A DNA stretch of 64,000 nt from 14-2 sp963628035 (GTDB lineage Bacteria > Bacillota > Clostridia > Lachnospirales > Lachnospiraceae): positions 1 through 64,000 of the forward strand of contig CAVGED010000111.1 in the NCBI GenBank assembly GCA_963628035.1. Direction: 5' to 3'. Made by a program: the position numbers and the translations under genes. The notes beneath the pieces are model-generated. The model ran no database searches. It had not been told where the DNA came from and saw only the letters and a list, made by a program, of their open reading frames with translations. Of this stretch, positions 58,985 to 64,000 are shown piece by piece; positions within the stretch are counted from its first letter, which is position 1; each line of letters starts with the position of its first letter.

Positions 58985-60532
58985 ATGATGATGAGAGATT
59001 TTGTGAAGATCCATGAAAATGATAACGTGGCTGTGGCTTTAAGAGAGATTCAAAAGGGCGAAAAGCTGTTGGATATCCAGGCACTTGATACAATTCCGGC
59101 CGGCCACAAGATGGCACTGTATGATATCCCGGCGGGCAGCGGCGTGATTAAGTATGGTGCGCAGATCGGAACGGCCAGTGTGGATATAAAGGCCGGGCAG
59201 TGGGTGCATACCCACAATGTGAAGACGGGACTGGGGGATCTATTGACCTACACGTATCAGCCGGTGAAAAGTGAGGCGGAGGATGCAGCGACAGGGCAAT
59301 CTGGAACTCTGGCAACGTCCGGCGAGAATGGGGCAAAGGTGCCGGAAGGGAAGAAAATGCCGGGTTCCCGTGTCTTTCAGGGATATCGCCGGACGGACGG
59401 CAAGGTAGGCATCCGTAACGATGTCTGGATCATTCCGACGGTCGGCTGTGTCAGCAAGATCGGGGAGGTCATGGCGAAGGCGGCCAATGCAAGGAATCAC
59501 TTTCAGGGCAAGGTGATAGCCTTTCAGCATCCCTACGGTTGTTCACAGATGGGAGAGGATCAGGAGCACACCAGGACGATCCTTTCAGATCTTGTGAACC
59601 ATCCCAATGCAGGAGGCGTCCTGGTTCTGGGACTTGGCTGCGAGAACAGCGGTGTTGAGGTGCTGAAAAAATACATCGGTGATTACGATGAGAAGCGTGT
59701 CCGTTTTCTTGTATGCCAGGAAGTGGAGGACGAATTAGAAGAAGGGGCCGGGATTCTGGATGAGCTCATAGCTTATGCTTCCGGCTTTGAGCGGGAGCCG
59801 ATTGACGCTTCCGAGCTGGTGGTGGGATTAAAATGCGGCGGAAGCGACGGCTTCTCCGGTATCACAGCCAATCCGCTGGTGGGGCGCTTCTCCGATCTGC
59901 TGGTGGCCAGTGGAGGAACCACGATCCTCACGGAAGTGCCGGAAATGTTCGGTGCGGAGACCTTCCTGATGAACCGTTGTGCGAACCGGGAGCTGTTTGA
60001 GGAGACGGTAAGCCTTATCAATGATTTTAAGAAATATTATCAGGACAACCATCAGACTATCTATGAGAATCCTTCTCCCGGAAATAAGGCAGGCGGGATC
60101 ACCACGCTGGAGGATAAATCCCTGGGCTGTATCCAGAAGTCCGGCAGTGCCGCGGTGAAGGGAGTACTTGCCTATGGGGAGACGGTGACAAATCATGGAT
60201 TGAATCTCTTGAGCGCACCCGGAAACGACCTGGTGGCGGCTACGGCACTTGCCGCCAGCGGCGCACATCTGGTGCTGTTTACCACCGGGCGTGGAACGCC
60301 CTTCGCGGCTCCGGTTCCCACGGTGAAGATTGCCAGCAATTGTTCCCTGGCGGAGCATAAACAGAACTGGATCGATTTTGATGCAGGTGTGCTGGCGGAG
60401 GATGCCGGGATGGAGGAGGCGGCAGCGCGGCTGTTTGCTTATGTGATTGCGGTTGCGTCCGGAAGAGAGGTTCTCAGTGAGAAGGCGGGACTCCAGGATA
60501 TGGCGATCTTCAAGCAGGGAGTGACGCTGTAA
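58985..60532 (+). CDS. uxaA: altronate dehydratase
   Basis: A 515-residue enzyme making 2-keto-3-deoxygluconate from D-altronate. The N-terminal SAF domain (about 1-90) has KIHENDNVAVALREI and GQWVHTHNVKT. A Gly/Ala/Glu-rich linker (about 97-125), longer than usual, joins the catalytic domain with FQGYRRTDGKVGIRNDVWIIPTVGC, HPYGCSQMG, GLGCENSG and LKCGGSDGFSGITANP. Three ATG codons in a row (58985, 58988, 58991) make the exact start uncertain. The kinase and aldolase for 2-keto-3-deoxygluconate are not in the window. Confidence 0.95.
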   Translation: MMMRDFVKIHENDNVAVALREIQKGEKLLDIQALDTIPAGHKMALYDIPAGSGVIKYGAQIGTASVDIKAGQWVHTHNVKTGLGDLLTYTYQPVKSEAEDAATGQSGTLATSGENGAKVPEGKKMPGSRVFQGYRRTDGKVGIRNDVWIIPTVGCVSKIGEVMAKAANARNHFQGKVIAFQHPYGCSQMGEDQEHTRTILSDLVNHPNAGGVLVLGLGCENSGVEVLKKYIGDYDEKRVRFLVCQEVEDELEEGAGILDELIAYASGFEREPIDASELVVGLKCGGSDGFSGITANPLVGRFSDLLVASGGTTILTEVPEMFGAETFLMNRCANRELFEETVSLINDFKKYYQDNHQTIYENPSPGNKAGGITTLEDKSLGCIQKSGSAAVKGVLAYGETVTNHGLNLLSAPGNDLVAATALAASGAHLVLFTTGRGTPFAAPVPTVKIASNCSLAEHKQNWIDFDAGVLAEDAGMEEAAARLFAYVIAVASGREVLSEKAGLQDMAIFKQGVTL

Positions 60533-60558
60533 ACCTTAAGAAAAATTTGTGTAAATGC

Positions 60559-60587
60559 TTGACAAGCGGAATAAAGTGGTTTAAAGT
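60559..60587 (+). promoter_or_regulatory. promoter of the thiamine operon
   Basis: TTGACA (60559-60564), 17 bases and TAAAGT (60582-60587), ending just before the riboswitch. Confidence 0.6.
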
Positions 60588-60592
60588 AGTAA

Positions 60593-60682
60593 CGACATCA
60601 GGGGCGGCGAAAGCCTGAGAAAAACTGTAAGTTTAGTCCCTTATTACCTGATCCGGGTAATGCCGGCGTAGGGAGAATGTGT
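60593..60682 (+). ncRNA. TPP riboswitch (THI element)
   Basis: The conserved blocks GGGG...GCCTGAGA and ACCTGATCCGGGTAATGCCG followed by GCGTAGGGA are all present in order, and ACAT/ATGT closes P1. It senses thiamine diphosphate. With the terminator at 60713-60742 it should turn off thiE, thiD, cytX and thiW when thiamine is plentiful. Confidence 0.96.
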
Positions 60683-60712
60683 TTCCTATTTTGAGATCAT
60701 AGTGAACATGTT

Positions 60713-60742
60713 GACCCTGCGCGGAATGCGCAGGGTCTTCTT
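60713..60742 (+). terminator. terminator of the TPP riboswitch expression platform
   Basis: GACCCTGCGC (60713-60722) pairs with GCGCAGGGTC (60728-60737), and TTCTT follows. Confidence 0.88.
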
Positions 60743-60809
60743 ACGTGGAGCAATCTGTGGTCTGCTTATTCGCATAATCCGCATAAGCAGAGAAAGGGAG
60801 GAGTGACCT

Positions 60810-61445
60810 ATGAATTTTAAACGAGAACATTTGACCCTATATGCCGTCACAGATCGCCATTGGCTGAGAGGTGATACATTAGCTCATCAGGTGGAGCAGG
60901 CCCTGCGGGGTGGGGCTACCATGATACAGCTTCGGGAAAAGGAGCTTGGCGAGGCGGAGTTTTTGCGCGAGGCATTGGAAATCCAGACTATATGCAGAAG
61001 GTATCGGGTTCCCTTCCTTATCAATGATAACGTGGCGCTGGCCAGGGAGATCGACGCGGACGGTGTCCATGTAGGGCAGAGCGATATGGAGGCAGGCAAT
61101 GTCCGAAAGCTCCTTGGACCGGACAAGATCATAGGCGTTACGGCCAAGACCGTGGAGCAGGCCATGCGAGCAGAGGCAGCAGGTGCGGATTATCTGGGAA
61201 GCGGTGCTGTGTTCGGTACCGGAACCAAGACAGACACCAGCAGGCTTTCACATGATGTTTTACAACAAATTTGTGAGAACGTCCGGATTCCGGTGGCGGC
61301 CATCGGAGGGATTACAGCAGAGAATGTTTTAAAGCTGCGGGGCAGGAAGATCGCCGGAGTCGCGGTGGTGAGCGGGATCTTTGCTGCAGAGGATATTGAA
61401 GAAGCAGCCAGAACCATGAAGGAACGGGTTCTTACAATACTATAA
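60810..61445 (+). CDS. thiE: thiamine-phosphate synthase
   Basis: A 211-residue TIM-barrel enzyme joining HMP diphosphate and thiazole phosphate. Motifs are YAVTDRHWLRG, GGATMIQLREKE, FLINDNVALAREIDADGVHVGQSD, GSGAVFGTGTKTD and PVAAIGGI. GGGAGGAG precedes ATG. It is the first gene after the riboswitch. Confidence 0.96.
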   Translation: MNFKREHLTLYAVTDRHWLRGDTLAHQVEQALRGGATMIQLREKELGEAEFLREALEIQTICRRYRVPFLINDNVALAREIDADGVHVGQSDMEAGNVRKLLGPDKIIGVTAKTVEQAMRAEAAGADYLGSGAVFGTGTKTDTSRLSHDVLQQICENVRIPVAAIGGITAENVLKLRGRKIAGVAVVSGIFAAEDIEEAARTMKERVLTIL

Positions 61446-61449
61446 TTGC

Positions 61450-61487
61450 AACAGTTCAGCCAGACTGTAGGCGTGGCCTGAACTGTT
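61450..61487. repeat. inverted repeat between thiE and thiD, with dispersed-motif copy 3
   Basis: AACAGTTCAG (61450-61459) is exactly inverted at 61478-61487. Its right arm includes GGCGTGGCCTGAACTGTTAC (61470-61489), the third copy of the motif seen at 47039 and 48716. Too few T residues follow for a good terminator. Confidence 0.6.
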
Positions 61488-61606
61488 ACTTATAATCAGC
61501 ATACAGAAGGGACTGTATTCACAGCCCTTGTATGAATATATTACAGCGGCAGGCCGGGGGCACCACTTTCTGTCGCTATACAAAATTAATGCGAAGGAGA
61601 TCAGAT

Positions 61607-62407
61607 ATGAAGACAGCATTAACAATCGCTGGAAGTGATTCCAGCGGAGGCGCCGGCATCCAGGCAGATATCAAGACGATGATGGCAAATGGCGTGTACG
61701 CCATGAGCGCCGTCACGGCTCTGACTGCCCAGAATACGACCGGCGTAACAGACATTATGGAGGTAACTCCGAAGTTTTTGGCAGAGCAGCTGGATTGTAT
61801 TTTTGAGGATATATATCCGGATGCGGTAAAGACAGGGATGGTAGCCTCATCGGAACTCATTGAGACGATCGCGGCGAAGCTTAAGGAATACGAGGCGAAA
61901 AACCTTGTGATCGACCCTGTCATGGTGGCAACCAGCGGAGCGAAGCTCATCAGCGACGGAGCCATCAGCACCTTGAAAAAAGAATTATTACCTCTTGCAA
62001 CCGTGATTACACCAAATATACCGGAGACGGAAGTGCTTTCCGGCATGCGTGTGCAGACGGAGGAGGATATGCTTGCGGCGGCAAAGCTCATCTATGAGAC
62101 TTATGGCTGCGCGGTTCTTGTGAAGGGTGGCCATCAGCTCAACGACGCCAACGATCTGCTGTACCAAAGAAACGGTTATCGTTGGTTTTACGGGAAGCGC
62201 ATCGACAATCCCAACACCCATGGGACCGGATGTACCCTGTCCAGCGCCATTGCGTCCAATCTGGCCAAGGGCTATGACCTGGAGACGTCTGTGGCCTATG
62301 CCAAGAACTATATTTCCGGGGCGCTGGCAGCCATGCTGGATCTTGGAAAAGGAAGCGGCCCGATGAACCATGGATTTCAAATTATCGGAGAGTACAAGGA
62401 GAGATGA
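61607..62407 (+). CDS. thiD: hydroxymethylpyrimidine (phosphate) kinase
   Basis: A 266-residue ribokinase-fold enzyme phosphorylating HMP twice. Motifs are TIAGSDSSGGAGIQADIKTM, VIDPVMVATSGAKLI, TPNIPETEVLSG, and the anion hole with catalytic Asp-like loop NTHGTGCTLSSAIASNLAKG. ATG 61607 follows AAGGAGA; the longer open frame from 61532 adds an unrelated 25 residues. One base separates it from cytX. Confidence 0.95.
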   Translation: MKTALTIAGSDSSGGAGIQADIKTMMANGVYAMSAVTALTAQNTTGVTDIMEVTPKFLAEQLDCIFEDIYPDAVKTGMVASSELIETIAAKLKEYEAKNLVIDPVMVATSGAKLISDGAISTLKKELLPLATVITPNIPETEVLSGMRVQTEEDMLAAAKLIYETYGCAVLVKGGHQLNDANDLLYQRNGYRWFYGKRIDNPNTHGTGCTLSSAIASNLAKGYDLETSVAYAKNYISGALAAMLDLGKGSGPMNHGFQIIGEYKER

Positions 62408-62408
62408 G

Positions 62409-63593
62409 ATGAATACGAAAAAGACTTCAGTTTTCAGTAACGGATTGATCTGGTTCGGTGCGGGCGTTTCCATTGCGGAGATCCTGACAGGAACCTATTT
62501 TGCACCCCTGGGCTTCACAAAGGGTCTGGCGGCCATACTTCTGGGTCACCTGATCGGGGGACTTCTGATGTTTGCAGCCGGCATGATCGGCGCACGGGAA
62601 GAAAAGAGTGCTATGGAGACAGTGAAAATGAGCTTCGGCGGGAAGGGAGGCCTTCTTTTCTCCATACTGAACATCCTGCAGCTTGTGGGCTGGACCGCTA
62701 TCATGATCTACGACGGCGCCCTGGCAGCCAATGGAATCTTTCATACAGGAAAATGGGTTTGGGCGCTGGTGATCGGCGTGCTGATCCTGCTGTGGATCCT
62801 GGTGGGCCTGACCAACCTAGGAAAAGTCAACACCATTGCCATGGCGGCGCTTTTTATCCTGACCCTGGTGCTTTTTAAGGTGGTCTTTATCGGCGGAAAC
62901 GGCGCAGCGGCCATCGTCAGTGACGAGCTGAGCTTCGGTGCTGCCGTAGAGCTGGCTGTGGCTATGCCCCTGTCCTGGCTGCCGCTTATCAGCGACTATA
63001 CCAGAGAGGCGGAGAAGCCCTTTGCGGCAACGCTGACCAGTGTTGTGGTCTATGGTGTTGTCAGTTGCTTCATGTACATCATCGGAATGGGCGCCTCCAT
63101 CTACACAGGGGAATCCGACATCGCACAAATCATGGTGAAGGCCGGTCTGGGTGTGGCAGGACTTCTGATTATCCTGCTGGCTACCGTAACCACCACGTTC
63201 CTGGATGCTTATTCCGCGGGCGTGTCCTGCGTATCTATTTCCGAGAAGATCCCGGAGAAATGGGCGGCTGTTGTAGTGACGGTCATCGGCACCATCGGTG
63301 CGATCGTGTATCCCATGGACAATATCACCGATTTCCTGTACCTCATCGGTTCCGTGTTTGCACCCATGATCGCGGTACAGATCGCAGACTATTTTATCCT
63401 GAAAAAAAGAGGGAGCAAGGCTTCCTTCAATATACGGAATCTGGTGATCTGGCTCATTGGCTTTGTGCTCTACCGTCTGCTGAATGCGCGGCTTGATACG
63501 CCGGTGGGCGTGACATTTCCGGTTATGGTTGTGACTGTTGTGCTCTGCCTGGTTGTGGAACTGTTGTTTAGAGGTAAGAAAAAAGCGAATTGA
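62409..63593 (+). CDS. cytX: putative HMP transporter CytX (NCS1 family)
   Basis: A 394-residue membrane permease with about twelve helices. The opening GLIWFGAGVSIAEILTGTYFAPLGF is typical for CytX, a cytosine-permease relative found under TPP riboswitches and thought to import hydroxymethylpyrimidine for ThiD. ATG 62409 follows the thiD stop by one base; translation coupling is likely. Confidence 0.9.
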   Translation: MNTKKTSVFSNGLIWFGAGVSIAEILTGTYFAPLGFTKGLAAILLGHLIGGLLMFAAGMIGAREEKSAMETVKMSFGGKGGLLFSILNILQLVGWTAIMIYDGALAANGIFHTGKWVWALVIGVLILLWILVGLTNLGKVNTIAMAALFILTLVLFKVVFIGGNGAAAIVSDELSFGAAVELAVAMPLSWLPLISDYTREAEKPFAATLTSVVVYGVVSCFMYIIGMGASIYTGESDIAQIMVKAGLGVAGLLIILLATVTTTFLDAYSAGVSCVSISEKIPEKWAAVVVTVIGTIGAIVYPMDNITDFLYLIGSVFAPMIAVQIADYFILKKRGSKASFNIRNLVIWLIGFVLYRLLNARLDTPVGVTFPVMVVTVVLCLVVELLFRGKKKAN

Positions 63594-63643
63594 TGGTTCT
63601 CATTCTCTTCTTGTTCGGAGGATGAGAACAAGAGGAGGATGAC

Positions 63644-64000
63644 ATGAAAAAAACAAATTTAAAGAAATTAACGTTGACAGCAATCTTTGCGGCGGTGGCC
63701 GTGGTGGGATCTCTATTTTCATTTCCGGTGCTTGATTCAAAATGCGCGCCTGTGCAGCATCTGGTGAATATTCTGTGCGCTGTATTTGTAGGCCCCTGGT
63801 GGGGACTGGCAGCAGCCTTTATCTCCAGTCTGATCCGGAATCTCATCGGCTGGGGGACGCTTCTGGCCTTTCCGGGGAGCATGTGCGGCGCACTGCTGGC
63901 GGGACTTTTGTACAAGTATGGAAAGAAGCTGCCCTTCGCCTATGTGGGAGAAGTGGTAGGAACCGGGCTCATCGGCGGTATGCTGGCTTATCCGGTGGCT
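63644..64000 (+). CDS. thiW: energy-coupling factor S component ThiW (partial)
   Basis: The first 119 residues; the gene runs off the window. GAGGAGGA precedes ATG 63644. It is a hydrophobic protein with the ThiW signature KCAPVQHLVNILCAVFVGPWWG and LIRNLIGWGT. ThiW is the predicted thiazole-specific substrate-binding subunit of an ECF importer. With CytX it would feed both thiamine precursors to ThiD and ThiE. The imperfect hairpin GTTCTCAT/ATGAGAAC (63596-63629) before it is of unknown use. Confidence 0.93.
   Translation, partial: MKKTNLKKLTLTAIFAAVAVVGSLFSFPVLDSKCAPVQHLVNILCAVFVGPWWGLAAAFISSLIRNLIGWGTLLAFPGSMCGALLAGLLYKYGKKLPFAYVGEVVGTGLIGGMLAYPVA

Overview
The window looks like chromosomal DNA of a spore-forming, mesophilic Firmicute of the Lachnospiraceae type (gut Clostridia such as Blautia, Dorea or the Ruminococcus gnavus/torques group). 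This is an inference from gene content. The run priA-def-fmt-yugP-rsmB-rlmN-stp-prkC-rsgA-rpe-thiamine pyrophosphokinase, a YlmC/YmxH sporulation protein, strong AGGAGG ribosome sites, sigma-A promoters, and a PurO-type IMP cyclohydrolase next to a stand-alone AICAR transformylase all fit. No rRNA, tRNA, CRISPR array or intact insertion sequence was seen.

Layout. 1-5.2 kb: an HTH regulator behind a promoter with palindromes, an OmpR-type two-component system, and the last two steps of IMP synthesis. 5.3-28.5 kb: a carbohydrate-utilisation locus. An AraC regulator diverges from a plus-strand run encoding a 2073-residue secreted enzyme (four LamG modules, GH43, two esterase modules, two separated dockerin-like repeats), an ABC sugar importer (binding protein, two permeases), a GH43 lipoprotein, two surface proteins with CBM9-like and LamG modules, a DUF4964/DUF5127/DUF4965 protein, a YesL-like membrane protein and a dedicated, atypical ABC ATPase. 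The likely substrate is an acetylated, decorated plant or mucosal glycan, but the sequence does not name it. Two enzymes share a nearly copied GH43 module, and LamG copies are identical over stretches of DNA.

28.6-31.6 kb: a patchy region with a PH-domain protein, a small CmpB-family membrane protein, 540 bases without a clear gene that hold a 19-bp inverted-repeat element and a well-folded candidate RNA behind a good promoter, a flavin reductase, and a GNAT-type toxin-antitoxin pair. 31.6-44.1 kb: the housekeeping operon for replication restart, protein maturation, rRNA modification, Ser/Thr phosphorylation, ribosome assembly and thiamine diphosphate formation. 44.2-54.6 kb: mixed housekeeping genes (ychF, ymxH, nrdR, yqeG, rpiB, efp, ridA), a ComEC-like MBL lipoprotein, a MATE exporter with a structured leader, and an aminopeptidase P.

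54.8-60.5 kb: the hexuronate locus lacI-uxaC diverging from uxaB-uxaA, with two identical GAAAGCGCTTTC operators 137 bp apart. 60.5-64 kb: a TPP-riboswitch operon (thiE, thiD, cytX, thiW) that runs off the end of the window.

The most notable points are the candidate structured RNA and its shortened relative overlapping the 3' end of fmt; the terminator-shaped hairpin that contains the ymxH ribosome site; the MATE leader; the split dockerin architecture; and the atypical importer ATPase.
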